Part shown: piece by piece, positions 1 through 12,851 of the stretch
Position numbering within the stretch: the stretch's first letter is position 1
How the letters are laid out: each line of letters begins with the position of its first letter
Source of the DNA: Apiosordaria backusii
Taxonomy: Eukaryota; Ascomycota; Sordariomycetes; Sordariales; Lasiosphaeriaceae
Length of the DNA: 64,000 nucleotides
NCBI GenBank assembly: GCA_030549205.1
Contig: JAUKTV010000005.1
Location: 2,480,001-2,544,000, forward strand
Direction of reading: 5' to 3'
Position numbers and translations under genes: made by a program
Notes under the pieces: generated by a model
Database searches by the model: none
Told to the model about the DNA's origin: nothing
The model's input: the letters and a program-made list of their open reading frames with translations, nothing else

Positions 1-675
1 AAAGAAGCAAAACACCGGACGGATCACTGCTCTCGCAGCAACGGCTCGGCGATTGGTATGTCTCTAAAACAACCCGCTGGTTCGTTCTTGAGCTTCTGAA
101 CGGCGTGGGATCTCGAGATGATTCCCTGGAGGTTGCGGAGGTGTCGGACTACCCAGATCGGCAAGTCCAAGGCTTGGCCCACCCCTCCCAAATCTGCCAA
201 TCTGCCAATCTGCTCATCAACTTCCTCCAGCCCCGAAGAAGTCACATCTTCACAACCACTGAGTGGAGATCATGACCGCCGAGCTACCGCCGCCGCAACC
301 AGCCAAATATCCGGTGGGCCTCTTCTTCTTGGTCTCTAATGGCCAATTTTGGGATGTGAAGGGGGGACGCGGAACGCGTAAAGGTGCCATTTGAGAGAAA
401 AACAATTCGTGTAGAGAGCTCCCATTGGGCGTAAGCAGTGTGCTTGTGAATTTGTATGCAGGATCCAGCACTTGCAAGAGCCAATGGCGGGTGTGATGAG
501 CCTGGTGGATGCCTTGTACAGCAGTTATTGCCTGCCAAGCGAACAAAACAAAGTTGTGGCCGGGCGCGCGAACGCGGCTCCGGGTGCTACGGGAATCTAG
601 CAGCTACCCGCAGGGGCTTTGATGTTGAGAGGGGTGGAATGACGACAACAGGAAGAAAAAACCAAGTGAAATGCT

Positions 676-1551
676 TCAACACACCTTTCGCTGTATTGCC
701 AATGGAAGAGCCTCGAATTCCTCTCGAGTCATCTGAGGGACTGCTGCTTGAGGCTGCCTTTTTTGAATGCTGTTCGACCTCGAGTGCCCAGGCTGTCTCT
801 GGTTGTTTTTGAGGTAACCGCCGTCCATGGAGGCTCGTCCGGACCCTGAAAGCTTTGATAATTGTCCATTAGATTGACTCTGAGGGCGTTGATGCCGCCT
901 TGTCCATCGTGAAAATAAGGGACTAGCCGAACGCTCGTGCTTTCCGGTTGCCGATCTGGAGCGGATATGAGGCCTGGGAGACACTGCTGGCGAACGAGTC
1001 GCACTTGGATAGTGGTCGGAGGCGATGGGGGGCAAGAATCGATCCGAGTCCGTGTCGACTATAGGCCCTGGCATGGTTGTATGTGTCTGATCGGTCCCGT
1101 CGCTATCGTCGCTGTGGTCACCGCAAGACCAAAGACTGGAGACGACGCTGGAAGTTGATGCCGATGGGGACAAGAAAAATGTGGAGGTGAGAATATGGGA
1201 CTTGGCGTGAGCGGTGGTATCTGGACCCGAGTCGTCTTCTGCAAAGGCGTGCGATGGGTGATGCTCTTTGCGGGATGTGTTTGAGGAGTTGTTGAAGAAA
1301 GGGAGCTGAAGACTGAAGTTGCTGTCGGGAACGCTGGGATCGAAGCTGAATCTTGTCTGGGGAGTCGAGAGTTCTTCCAGGAACAGGTGGGCTGCCCTTG
1401 CTTCTGTGATGAACCAGGGCATGTCATCCACAACGCCCTGCCCCGGCGGCTCCAGGGCCAGGGCCATCAGCCCATTGGGAGCCGCCGTTCCTCTGGAAAT
1501 AGCGGCCCCCTCTTGCTCTGGGGTGATGGCAGGGGCGTCTGGGCTGTCCAT
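676..1551 (-). CDS. Ser/Pro-rich disordered fungal protein, 3' end unresolved
   Basis: An open frame of 291 codons starts at 1551 and shows strong low-complexity composition: rich in Ser, Pro, Thr and His, with many RSxS-type basic-serine motifs that look like phosphorylation sites. No catalytic domain or membrane segment is visible. The only ordered-looking part is the C-terminal MTREEFEALPLAIQRK segment, which reads like the beginning of a short helical motif conserved in filamentous fungi (from memory, not searched). Directly after this lysine the DNA is AAG|GTGTGT, a good 5' splice site at 684, so the last two residues before the stop are probably intron. I could not find a convincing following exon between 1 and 680. 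Either the intron is long and the exon lies at or beyond the left edge, or the gene is truncated. Function unknown. Confidence 0.5.
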   Translation of the reverse strand: MDSPDAPAITPEQEGAAISRGTAAPNGLMALALEPPGQGVVDDMPWFITEARAAHLFLEELSTPQTRFSFDPSVPDSNFSLQLPFFNNSSNTSRKEHHPSHAFAEDDSGPDTTAHAKSHILTSTFFLSPSASTSSVVSSLWSCGDHSDDSDGTDQTHTTMPGPIVDTDSDRFLPPIASDHYPSATRSPAVSPRPHIRSRSATGKHERSASPLFSRWTRRHQRPQSQSNGQLSKLSGSGRASMDGGYLKNNQRQPGHSRSNSIQKRQPQAAVPQMTREEFEALPLAIQRKVC

Positions 1552-4500
1552 CTCGCTACTGGCTTGTGGTGGCCGAGGCCGCGATGTTCCCTGCTGGCAA
1601 AATCAGGGTCCAGCCAGTTGGGCAGCCAAGACCAGACCAGGGGTTGGCACGCAGAGCCAAAGGCCCAAAACGTTCAAGGCAAACGTTTAAGGAAAAGCCG
1701 TTGCGCGAGTGAGCCACAAAATCGTCATTTTTGAGACCAACCCCGGAAGATCGTGTGCTTCAAGTCAAGAATTTAGCGGTGGGAATCGTGATATCAATTG
1801 TTGTTGTTGGGGCAGTTCATGCGATATAGCTCAGCTGTCAAGGTATACCCTCTTAAGACGGGTGATAATAGAATTGGCCGAGCTCCCGTCCCGTCCAATA
1901 CCTTCCTAGCACCTTTTCAAGCACCGAATCGCCGTGATGTGATGGTTTTGGCGGTTGGCAACAGCCGTGATTATGCCGGACGGGGTTAAACTGGCGCTGC
2001 CTGAGATTGATGAGCGACGGATGGCGATCTGGCCCCGTGGTGATGTTGTCTGTTGAAAACTTCGAGTTGCTCATGTCGCAACTCGTGATTGGGGAAGACC
2101 TTTCTCTTAACAGTAAGTCAGCTTTGCAATTCTTGGGCTCTGCAGCTCTGCAGCGCAGTCGGGTTTCAAGCTACGAGGTGGAGGCTGGCAACACCCTCTT
2201 AGACCCGATTCGGAATATTTGCTATGGGTTTCACTGATGAATACACTAAGGTGCGGTTCTGGGGCGCGGCGGCCACCTTACTCTTTCCCCAGGGTGGGGG
2301 ACGGGAATCTGCAACATGGTCCCTCCCTTTTTGGGCCATCTGAGGGACGCCGACTCCGATGCCAAACATGTCAAGATCTCTACGGCTTTGGCTGACTCCG
2401 TACTAAGACCTACGGCAAAAGAGCATCCCGGGTCCCTGTCCCCCTATATCAGGCGTCGTATATCTCCAACGCTGGCTTTATGAGGCTGCGGCAGCTCGCA
2501 GCACCAGCCCACGCGCTGAAACAGTGTTCCAAGCCTCCAGCTTACTAATGAGAGACGACATCGAGAGCGAGCTCGCAATTGAGGGCAGCTTGAGCTTTCA
2601 CGTGTTAGTAACCTCGTCGTTTGTCCAAGCTAACACCACTATCCGTAACAAAAAGCTGCATAAGTGGAAAAACGTTGGCAAAAAAAAAACCTTGTTATCG
2701 ATCTCATCAGTGAGCTGGCAATGCGGGGTGAGTGAGATCCTGCGAACACTGTCTCCACCTAGTGTCTCGCCTGACAAAAACTCACCAATGGGTAGCGTCC
2801 CTCTCGGGGAAGCAAGGATGCGCGGGGTTCTTCAGGGGTCCCCCTGATGAACGTTTGTTTCCAGAAGCAGAATCGAAGAAACATCGCGATGCCCAGAGGA
2901 CCACTTCGCGTCTCGCTGGGCCAGATCTTCCGCATCTGTGTGCAACATAGATTCCCACCGACCGACACGTGTCGCTCAGTCACCGCACCTCCCTAACCCC
3001 GCAACCTGACTGCATCACTCTTTTTTGCAAAGTTGAAACAGCCGCGACTCCTAGCAACCGTCTTTTCACCGTTCGCCAAACCATGTCGCCATTCCATCGC
3101 GGGTGAGGTTTCGGTATCTCGGCTAACCTGTACCTGCGCAAGAAAAAGCCTCTGGGTGGAGGGGAGCTTACCGCTAATCCTTGGGTACCACTTTCAGCCT
3201 GTCTCGGTAGGCCATCATTGAAGAACATCTCCGCCCTTTGAGTTTCCATGTATCCATTGTCACGCAGTTTGTGCAGCCCAAGCGTGGACTATTGCGGTGA
3301 AGGTAGGCTGATCGTTCTGGATTTCCTCATTGATAAGCGGGCCAACGTATGGACTATTTGCTAATCAAGTCAGTTGTTTGTGCCTACTTCATAACTGTGC
3401 CCACACCACACGCCATAGAGGCGAAGAATCAATATTCAGCAATCAATAATCTCGGGCCTGGTGTTGAGTGTCTATTCGATTTGGCCATGCCGCCTGGAAG
3501 AGAACGGCTCAGCAAATACTGAACACAAAACCCATATTGTTCAAGGGCGGTGTTGTGCAACACTTCGATGTTGTGCTCACTTCTCTTGTTCAGCCTCGCG
3601 TTTTTCTCCCACTGTCGATGATGAACCCCCATGTTTTACCTGGCAAGGGCTTGATTCATCATGGATCTGTCCCGCCGGTCCCTTGTGGCTTAATCCGGCT
3701 AACCGTTTAATAGGCGATCAGGTGGGATGGCGGACGATGGGTCCAGACATCCGGTTCGGCATGGCAGCCCCGAGATCTGAAGATCGAGTATCAGAATAGT
3801 TGTGCCTGGGCCCTTACATCCCTTGCTAGGGGCGGCAATCGTAAACACTGTCGTCGTCCGTCCATCCGGTAATCCGAACGCAGGGCAATCAATTCGGGTG
3901 GGTGCAGCGCAGAAGGAGAATCGACACTGCATTGTTGTACTTCTGGTTGGTTGCCGTATCAATGCAGGAGCCCGTATGGAAGGAGTTGATCGTGAGTGAA
4001 TCCCAATTTCTTTGTGGATTTGACAATGTCCTTGGCTGGTTACTCAACCCCCACGGCCAAGGCAAGGAAAGGATACGAGGCGAGATCCGGCGACCCGGGA
4101 GGGGCCTCGATCCCCTGAACCTGGCCTCTTGTCATGTTGGAGGTGGCATATTCCGTCTATGAGGTCAACATCTGGTCTTTGAGGGATGCCTGGGAGGTGC
4201 TGCCCTGTTGGGAGTCTTGCCGGAGTCAAACAAGGAGGGACAGGGTTTTCTGTGCCGCCGAGGAGTCCGGCGGTGAAGTCGCCCGAATCCTACCTATCGG
4301 TGGGTTTGAACTGAAGGACGTGCTCCCTGTGGATGATCCTGAGCAGTTTCAAGCACGAAGTGAGCGCCCTTCTTCACCGCCTGTGAGAGGCGGGGTGCGA
4401 AGGCTAAGGACCACAGTGTGAACCTGGAGCAACGGCGGAATCAAGCATCGCAAATGTACAACCGAGCTCTGATCATGAGGTGCTGTCTGCATCGAATGGT

Positions 4501-5113
4501 TCCTGAGAAATTCTGCCCTGCAACGTAGTATTCTGAGGATGCTCACTTTGTAGGAAAGAGCTTCACAGTGATCGTGTCTGGTGATTGATGAAGACCCCTG
4601 TCTTACCAGTCGAACAGCCAATCAGAATCAGGCTGGTTTCCCAAGGAAGCAACAGCCTATCACCATGCAACCAAGATTCGAATGCCCCTCATCGTCAACC
4701 TCATCGGCTCTCGAGTCCCAACCTCAAGCACTGTATTAGATGCATTTTCCTACCAATTTGTTCAGATTACGTCTAGAAAACTCTGATTCTTCTCTATCGC
4801 CTCCGTTTCAGCGCACATAGCATGTCATTATTCGTTTCGCCTTCCCGTTTGACACAGATTTCGCCTTCACCGTTCACCAGTTCCCCGCCTCTACTGTATC
4901 AGATGCAAACCACTCCTGCCGCACGCATCACGACCAAGGCCAGCAGACCCTCTCTGAAAACCCGGAAACCGTTGACAAAAGCAGACGTCCTCCGCATCGG
5001 CACCAGACGCAAAACGCCACCAAACAAACCATCAGAACGCCTTCCCGATCTGATCTGGCCGGAGTCACATCACCAACGTCATTGCTGCATTTCATCTACT
5101 CGGGAATTCCTAA
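1552..5113. other. Intergenic, about 3.6 kb, no supported gene
   Basis: Only short overlapping frames without domain content, codon bias or splice logic occur here. No tRNA B-box, long repeat or transposase fragment was seen. It separates the 3' end of the aminomutase gene from the 5' side of the disordered-protein gene, so part of it must be the latter's promoter. Confidence 0.5.
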
Positions 5114-6883
5114 CTAGGCGGCCGAGTCCTTTGGCAGCGTGTCGATCGGGTCGTAGTACTCGTAGAGCTTGTTCTCCTTGTCCCGTCCCGTCACCGCCGG
5201 AGCCCTGTAAGTGGACAGCCCTGTCTTTTGGTCATATGATTCGTATGAGCAGGCCAAACGCTTACCGCCACCACCAGGAAGATCGACGACGAACTGGGGC
5301 ATCATGAAACCCGCGATGGAGCCGCGGATCCGGGCCTCGAGGTCGAGAATAGTCTGCAGAGGGGTTCGCAGATGCTCGACTCTCTCCACCATGTCGCACT
5401 GGTAGACATAGTACTGTGTCTGCGTCAGCAACGTCTGCCACATCACTTGCCACTGTGCACACGCAGCTTGGCTACATCGACAGAAGACTACTTACAGGGA
5501 AGACCTTATTGTCGGCAAGATCGCGAATCAGCTTCGACATGGTATCGACATCGTCGTTCACGCCCCGCAGAAGCACCGTCTGGTTTCGAACCATGACGCC
5601 TTCCTCAAACAGCTTTTGGCTGGCCTCCTTGCTAATCCACGAGATCTCGTTGGGATGGTTGAAGTGAGTGTGCCAAGCAACAGCTTTGCCGGCCTTCTTC
5701 GCTTTGTTGGAGATGTCAATGAGGGCGTTGACCCAACCGTCAGACTCGTCCAGCACCCGGGTCGGGGCCACCGCCAGTCCCTTGGAAGCGAAGCGGAAGC
5801 GCTTGATGTTTGGCATGCTAATCAGCCTCTCACCAATCATGGTGAGCTGCTCGGGCTGCAGGTAGTAAGAGTCGCCACCAGACACGACAATATCCTGCAG
5901 GGCAGGCGTGTTCTCGATGTACGTGAAGGCCTCTTCCCATCTCTTGCGGGTCGGCTTCAGAGATGCCTTGGTGACAGTGTCAGTATCGGCTCCCACAGCG
6001 TAGGACCGCGTGCAGAACATGCAATAAGTCGGGCACACCGAGGTTGCTACCGGTCTGTCAGCAGGCTACTACCTACATACAAACATCGGCAAACTTACGC
6101 AAAAAGAGAGCCTTGTCGTCGTACCGGTGAACGAGGCCCTTGACCGGGGAATCGGCTTCCTCGTGGAGCGAATCAAGCGTCAACTTGGGGTGATCGGGAA
6201 TGAGCACCGACTTCAGGGGAAGAAACTGGCGAATGATGGGGTCGTGCCGAGGGTCCTTCCAGTTCACCCGACTCAAGATATACGGACTGACCAAACCATC
6301 AGCATACACATCGAGGGTGTTCAGTAATGTCGGGTCCAACTCACGTCATTCGAATGGCCATGGTTGCAGCAGCTACACCTTCCATGACATCTGCAATGAA
6401 TTCGTCACGAGTTTGCATCTCTGTGCCGGCCTCATTGAGAGGTACCTCCTCCGGAACGACAGCCTGCAGGAACTTGAACAGCTTGGCTGTGCCCTGTACC
6501 GTGTTGGCAATCTAGTGGAGGCATGTGTGAGCTCACGGCCAGTTCTTGATGAAAGGGGAAGTTGGTGGCGCTAAACTTACGCTCCAGCGATATGAAAGAA
6601 AGTCCTGGGCGGACACATTCTGCCAGACAGGCACCTCGCGCCAGAACTCATCCCGGTCTTGGGGGAACGCGGTAGCAACAGGGCGTACGATTGGGGCAGG
6701 AGCAGTGCTTTTGGCTGCGTTTTTGCTGTTTAACAAGAGCGGGATGTCATTGGTGGTGGTATCGAGGCCTTTGCCTACATCGGCGACCTGAGCCTGGCGC
6801 CGAGGCAGTGCTGCAACGGTGCGAGCCAAAGCAGGGGCGCGGAGGTGAACCGAAGGTCCATGACGAGACAGCAAAGAAAGCAT
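5114..6883 (-). CDS. Mitochondrial lysine 2,3-aminomutase-like radical SAM enzyme
   Basis: Five exons join in frame to 502 residues: 6883-6581, 6511-6345, 6286-6099, 6046-5496 and 5413-5114. All introns are GT-AG. The radical-SAM cysteines are in CPTYCMFC (Cys224, 228, 231), the CxxxCxxC pattern that holds the 4Fe-4S cluster. SGGD follows in the barrel. PGGGGK (Lys454) is the PLP-lysine motif of the KamA family, with an Asp two residues before its Pro, as in the bacterial enzyme. The family interconverts L-alpha-lysine and beta-lysine using SAM and PLP. The first 30 or so residues (MLSLLSRHGPSVHLRAPALA) are Arg-rich, free of acidic residues and amphipathic, so mitochondrial import is inferred. 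This matches the need for Fe-S assembly. The start at MLSLLSR was preferred over an upstream in-frame Met because it opens the presequence. Substrate in fungi is not proven; a related beta-amino acid mutase activity is possible. Confidence 0.88.
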
Positions 6884-8255
6884 GTTGTTGGGTTTGGGGT
6901 GAAGGATGTCGAGAGGTGATATCGAGCGGTTCTTTGCTAGAGAACCGGTGGCCGTCAAAAGGATAGAGTTGGCGGGTCTTATGTGTCGACAGGTAAGAGG
7001 CCTCTATCTCCCTGCCTTGGTGCTGACAGAGATGGCGGAATATTTGAAGATCGAGGTACAGCAAGTGCTACTTATACTGCCCGTCCTGAGCCTCAGAGAC
7101 CAGATGGTGTGGTGATAATACTGACGAGAGTAAATCGCAGAGGTCGGGTATCACACGGTGCCGTTGCTCCGCGTCACACTATTCACTATACAAGTACTCA
7201 ATGGCCCTCTGACAACAGCAACGAGCTCAGGCGACCGAGTAAATTGATTGGTGCTTTGTGCGAACCGCTCCTGACTAGGCACGGCGAAGCAGCTCGGCCT
7301 ATTTTTCACTTAAAGTTCCTTCCCCCCCATGATTGTTAGCATTCACTCCGCCCCCACGAAGTTGCGTGCTTCGGGACCGACACACTCACCAGCTGGCCGC
7401 CAGTCTACCTGACGTTCCAAAGTCGCCGCAAATTGCCTTGGACGATCGAGAACCAAAATGGTCGGCCGGTACTATCGAAGATGTTTGCTGTTGTGGTAAG
7501 CCTCGGCCCTGCGCTCTTGCCTACATCACCCTCTTCTCACTGTGCTTACAGCTCAACAATCACATCAACTTTGATGATAGGCCGTTGGAATGATGAGACA
7601 CTGTGGATCTTGCTGTTTGACTGCACAACTTTCCTCTCAAGTCTCCAGGTGTGCGGCCGAAATGCGGCCGGAAGGCAGTGATGGTTGCTTAACACCTTCC
7701 CATCCCAGACCTCCCCTATTTACCGCCCCCGTTAGCAATGGTGTCAGTATGAGCAGAGGTGACCCCGATATCTGATCTTGATGGTGGGGGACAACATACC
7801 GTGTTGGAGCAAGACCGAGCTGGCTTGGTCTTGCTGGGCTCCTCAGTGTCTCTTGCAGTTCCTGCGGCGTGGTATAAACACACCGTGACGCCGGTTGACC
7901 GTTGGGATTTGGGTCTGCTGGACTGGAGCTAACGCCGCCTCAAGGAACAGTCTGAGTCGGATTCGGCTCAGGGGCGGAATTTTCGTAGCGTTGAGCCAAA
8001 GTCGTCAGAGATTTTAACTTTTCTGCGTTGCCGCCACCGCCCTCATATACCTTTCCAGCCATGGTGAAATTCGATCTAGGAAGCTCCAACAGCACGACAC
8101 CGCCAGCGGAAGAAATCAAGATGAAGTACGGAACACATCCTGCATGCATGCAAGTAGGAGACTCGAGTGCTTAAGAAAGTGAGATCTGACAAGCCCCTTG
8201 CTTCAGACATCTAGATCGTCAGTCGGTTTCGGCTCATGCTGAAAAGCCACCGCAG
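6884..8255. promoter_or_regulatory. Divergent intergenic region, aminomutase / MFS transporter
   Basis: About 1.37 kb between two start codons on opposite strands, so it must carry both promoters. Small open frames (for example around 7333-7593 and 7940-8149) have no recognisable product. No obvious repeated operator was found by eye. Confidence 0.4.
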
Positions 8256-9830
8256 ATGGCAGCGCCGCAAACCAGGGACTTGGAGTATGCAGATGCCGGT
8301 TCTCCTGCAAGCCCGCCCAATGGATCGTCACCCGAGATGGATCGGGGTTGGCGGCCATGGAAAGTCGTGATAGGCTCTTTTTGTCTCAGTGTGGCTGTTT
8401 ACGGCCTCTTGAGCACCATCGGTCTCTTGCAGACGTACTGGAAAGAGCACATGTTAAAAGAGTACACAGACAGCGAGATATCATGGATCATCTCCATGTT
8501 TGGCTTCTTGGACTGCTTCATAGCGGCCCCGGCGGGCATTGTATTTGACCGGTACGGCTCAAGTTGGGTCTTGGCGGTTAACAGCATGATATATCTTGGG
8601 TCTTTTGTTGGTCTGGCCTTCTCGTCGACGTATGGCGAGCTGATGGGTTGCATCGTGGTGGCAGGAGTTTCATCTGGTACGTGGCTCATCAGAAGCAAGC
8701 ACGGGAGGAGCATGTACACGGGCTAACATGAGCGGTGTAGCAACTCTCACGACGGTTGCCTTTGCAATAGTGAGCCATTGGTTCAAGAGGAAGGCCGGCC
8801 TCGCTACGGGGTGCGTGACCGTCAGTGCAGCGTTGGGTGGGATCTTCTTCTCGGTTGTCCTCCAGAGTCTGTTTGACCGGTTTCAATGGAGGGATGCAGC
8901 CTTGATTCTGACCCTCATCTTATCCGTGTTTGTCATGGTGGGCAACCTGCTCGTGGAAACCAATCTGCCACTGCGGCATACAACGCAGGGAGAGGAGAGA
9001 GAAACAGGAGAAGTGGAAGGCTCTCGAATTACATGCGGCACTCGGCAGTCCATACTGGGCATGATGAAAAACCCCAAGTTCTGGCTTGTTTCCTACGCCA
9101 TTTTTGGTATGTGACCCGAGTGGTCCAGAAGGGGTCTCCGGGCTGGTTACTAACTCAACCATTTGCGCGCAGCCTACGAACTCGTCCTCTTTATCCAATG
9201 GGGATCTATCCCTTCGTATGCCGTGGCCACCAATTTTGGGAAGAACCAATTCTACCTCATGATGTCGTACAACATTGGCGCTTGTTTTGGGAGAATCTTG
9301 CCTCCGTTTGTCTCCGATAGGCTACTTGGTCCCCTGAACACAACCATAGCCATGAATGTCTTTACGTTGATGGTGGTGCTCACGGTCTGGTTGCCAGTAG
9401 GGGCCAATTCGATTGGAATTCTCTATCTGGTGGTTGTTCTCATGGGCATCGGCACGGGAAGTTTTGTTCCTCTAGGCGGTAGGTTCCAAAGGTCATGACA
9501 ATGGTCTGGGGATATACTTACCTTTTTGGCTTGTAGTGTCTTGCATAGGTGCTCTTTGTGACCCTCAGGATATGGGAAAGTGGCTAGGATTTACTTATGC
9601 GATCTCGGGGTTTGCGTAAGTTCTCCGGCTGGTTTGTCGTATCTACTCACTAAACAGAATATTTCAGGACTTTGATAGGAAATCCCGCAACCGGAGACAT
9701 CCTCGACAAATACGGATCTGATGGTCTTGTGCTGTTTCTCGCAGGGGTCCTCGCTTCCGGCCTCGTTTCCATCGCCATTCTCCGATGGCTTTGTAATGGC
9801 CGGCATTGGCTGATAATAGGCAAGATCTGA
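8256..9830 (+). CDS. MFS transporter, monocarboxylate (MCT/SLC16) type
   Basis: Five exons (8256-8676, 8741-9106, 9173-9478, 9537-9615, 9668-9830) splice in frame to 444 residues. The protein opens with a polar, Pro-rich cytosolic tail of about 30 residues. It then reads DRGWRPWKVVIGSFCLSVAVYGLLSTIGLL, the typical first helix of fungal monocarboxylate-permease-like MFS proteins. Further hydrophobic segments give about 12 predicted TM helices, split by a charged central loop around residues 235-262 with an ER-rich stretch. The loop between helices 2 and 3 contains GIVFDRYG, equivalent to the MFS motif A region (GxxxDRxG). The family usually carries carboxylates, riboflavin or small organic acids by proton coupling; the substrate cannot be told from sequence. 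The divergent neighbour is the lysine aminomutase-like gene, so an amino-acid-derived acid is a possible cargo, but that is inference. Confidence 0.85.
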
Positions 9831-12800
9831 TGCCGGTTGAGCTGGTTGGCTATGCCTCGTGGTGGGTAACACAGCAGGATGGGGGGCAAACCGCCCATAG
9901 GTTGTGCCACTGACACTTGACCAGACTTGTTAGTAATGATAATACTGTTTTGTACTGATATCAGCGGTAAGGGAGCTTTTTCTTTCTGAGACTGCCTTGT
10001 TTTGTGGAGAACACGATGACAGCACGGGTAGGAGGGACAGGCTGAGGCACATGGGTACAGCTAGTGTAATCGGAGGACGTCGACAAGATTCTCCGACTGT
10101 ATTTGGGGATTGGTGTTGCTGTTGTCGGCAAATGCGCGAATTCACACCACAGACGGGACTTTGACTGTGGGATCTGCAGCACTACACCACAGCAACTTTA
10201 GAGGTGCAGCGGGACGTGCGGCTCGCCGGGTTACACAACAGATCCAGATACCCGGTTGGGGAATGGTCGTCTCGAACGCCTCATCGTCGTCCGTCTTGCT
10301 TCATATTTCCTGACATCGCCAAGATCAGAAAGGACGTGTCCTCGTTCATCGAATATGACATGTCAGATACCTTGGGACGGGATGGCTGTGTACAGAATTT
10401 GGAAACCATCCCCAATTTGACTTGGTCTGCATCAGCAAGAAGAACTATCCGCGGCGGGGGAGCTACTGCGATCCGCCCGTCCACCCGTTTGTGGGTTTCG
10501 GAAGCGATGGGGGGGGACAGCGGGCCCTGGATTTTTTTTTTTTTGGTTTCTTGCTCGGAAATGTCTTGCACAGTTTTCTTTTGCTTTTGGCTCACATAGT
10601 ACGCGAAGTGTTACCACAGCACCCTCTTCTCTTTGTGTTTTCTCCCGCTTCTCCCGATACGGAAGTGACATCGGGACCTGGCATAATCTCTGGGGGTACA
10701 GGTGGTACGGATGGTACGGGGTAGATGTGAGGCGGGGGAGGAGGAGGGTTCAACGAGATCGAGACGGGGGTGGTGGTGGTACGAGATGCCTTCCTGCTCG
10801 GTTAGGGAGGGAGGGAGGGTGGGTGTGATGAGTGTACCCGGAAGGGGGGGGAACCGGAAAAGGGACCGGGGGAGGCTTGATATCATTGGAAAGGCCAGAT
10901 GGTGGTGTGGAATACAACGTCAGTGAGACTTTTTCTCAGCTGGGTGTTGGAACGCCATCGAGCAAACAAACAAGATGTCAACTGCATCACGCATTTCTGC
11001 CAAGGTTGTCATGTTTCAAGTTCTTCCGTCCTTCGTACAAGCATGGCGATGGTGTGTCACTGACAGCTCTACTCCCATGTTGAATTATTCCGAGATCGGG
11101 ACAGGCTAGCCATCCACAACCTTACTGTTACTTTCCGGGATGTTTCTTTTTTTCTCTAGTCATGGCATTTCTTTCTTTTTTTGAAGTGTGAAAATTTTCC
11201 TGAGTTTTGCCACGGCGGAGTCGGGTATCTAGGTTGCTGGCTTACACTACGATTATGGCAGCATTGGTTGCTGATTGCTCGTTTTCGTGTTATGATGGTC
11301 ATGATAATCCAGATCCCGCGCTTTGTCGGAGATCGACACACTGACATGGCAAGAAAAAGAAAAAGAAAAAGCAAGTAAAATGTATGTGATATCACGCATA
11401 TTGGCAACGATCGTGATGGGCGTGGTGTGGCTGTTTCATGGGGTGTGATGGCGGTGAGTGAGCCGCTCCCGTCTGGCATGTTTGTCTTGTTTTGGAGCTT
11501 TGGCTTTTTGACTTACCAACAGCAACACCACCATCTCGCGCCCGGGTTCTCCTCGTTTTCGTTCCGCTTTATGGGTGTGCCGTGTGTGCCGCCTCTCGGA
11601 GAGTTTTTACACTAAGTGTACTGCTTGTCTTGAGATGTCTCAATATGTCTCACATGTGTGCTGTCACTGTCAAATTATGTAGGCCAAGAGTTTTATCGAG
11701 ACCGGCGAGCAACGTATGTGATAGCGGATAGGTGTGTGTTAAGCGCTCCAACAAGGGGACTCGGCCAGATAGTCCGGTCTTGTGGGGAGGTTGGGGGTCG
11801 GGTGACGCTTGTTTGCCTGCTGTGGGTTAGGCCGGTATGCAGGATGGGAGGGATGGATGGGAAAGCTTTTTGTGACTTCCGGGGAGATAGGGAGTTGCAT
11901 GTTTGGTGCTTGTGGACGTGATGAGGGGGGAAAGAAGGAATGTAGGTGCCTAAGGTGGGCAGGGAAAGGGGAAAGATCAAGTGCAACTTCCGATCCATCC
12001 CCCTTCCTACTGGGTTGAAACTTGGATACTTGTGTTTGATGTAAGGTAGGTTTGGTGTTTTTGATCCGGCTTACTCATGCAGTTTGGTGCAGTGAGAATA
12101 GGTAGGGAGGATATCAGGTCTATTGGGTCAGATACGGAGATCAGTTGTCAAAATATAAGACGGATATATCAGCTTCCGAGACAGGTCGGAGGTTGTGATG
12201 GCCAGACTGCGTAAGTGGGAAGGGGAGGAAGGGGATATCGTTTGTATTGCTGCAAGGCTGGCTGCTTGTGGGGGTTGGAGTCGCTCAACATGAGAGACAA
12301 GTGTGGCAGCAAGCCCTGAGATGGTGACATCCACTGACGGAAGCTGTGAGATCTTTCCTTCCTTTCCTTCGAGGTTCCGTTCCTTCCTCATTCCTAACAT
12401 CTCACAGTGTAAGAAAACTACATTACGCTCTAACAACTTTGGCGTGAAAGGAGCAGGAGGCCGTGCCTGTCCAGCCTCACGCTGGAGCAACCTACCAATG
12501 TCATTTGGAGCAGTTCTTGACATCGAAATCAGCACAGCTGCCTGACTTTGCTCAAGTGGTATGTGGCTCTGGCTTATGAAGACGATCCCGCTGCAAGATT
12601 ACTCGACTGGCGATAGGTCTTGAGATATCTGATTCCACCCAGGGTTTCGGTACATTCTTTTTTTTGCGTTTTGGATGCTTTTCATCCAACAGCGACATTT
12701 ACGCTAGCAGCCACAAGATGGTTTTTCTGAGCTTCAAGTCGATGATTATAAATATACTCAGTATCTTGGGCCTGATTTCTGGCTGTATTCTGTCTGTGAC

Positions 12801-12851
12801 TGTACTTGACAAACAGTATCCAAACATTCCCAACCGTGACAATCAATGAGC
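9831..12851. other. Intergenic, about 3 kb, low-complexity patches, no gene
   Basis: G-rich and purine-rich tracts (10700-10880, 11760-11960) and short T-runs dominate. Overlapping small frames lack any domain or conserved signature. Nothing like a tRNA, transposon terminal repeat or tandem array was seen. Confidence 0.5.

Noticed and set aside
24..245. 73-codon minus-strand frame as the missing last exon of the disordered protein
   Set aside because: Begins at a GTG, and nothing in it resembles a continuation after QRK; acceptor site and phase not convincing.
5260..5300. Possible intron in the last aminomutase exon (a GTAAGC after GGCG)
   Set aside because: The GTAAGC is part of the codons for the PGGGGK PLP-lysine motif, which is conserved; splicing would remove the motif.
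10281..10595. 104-codon Lys/Gln-rich minus-strand frame
   Set aside because: Reads through T/A homopolymers and low-complexity DNA; no signature.
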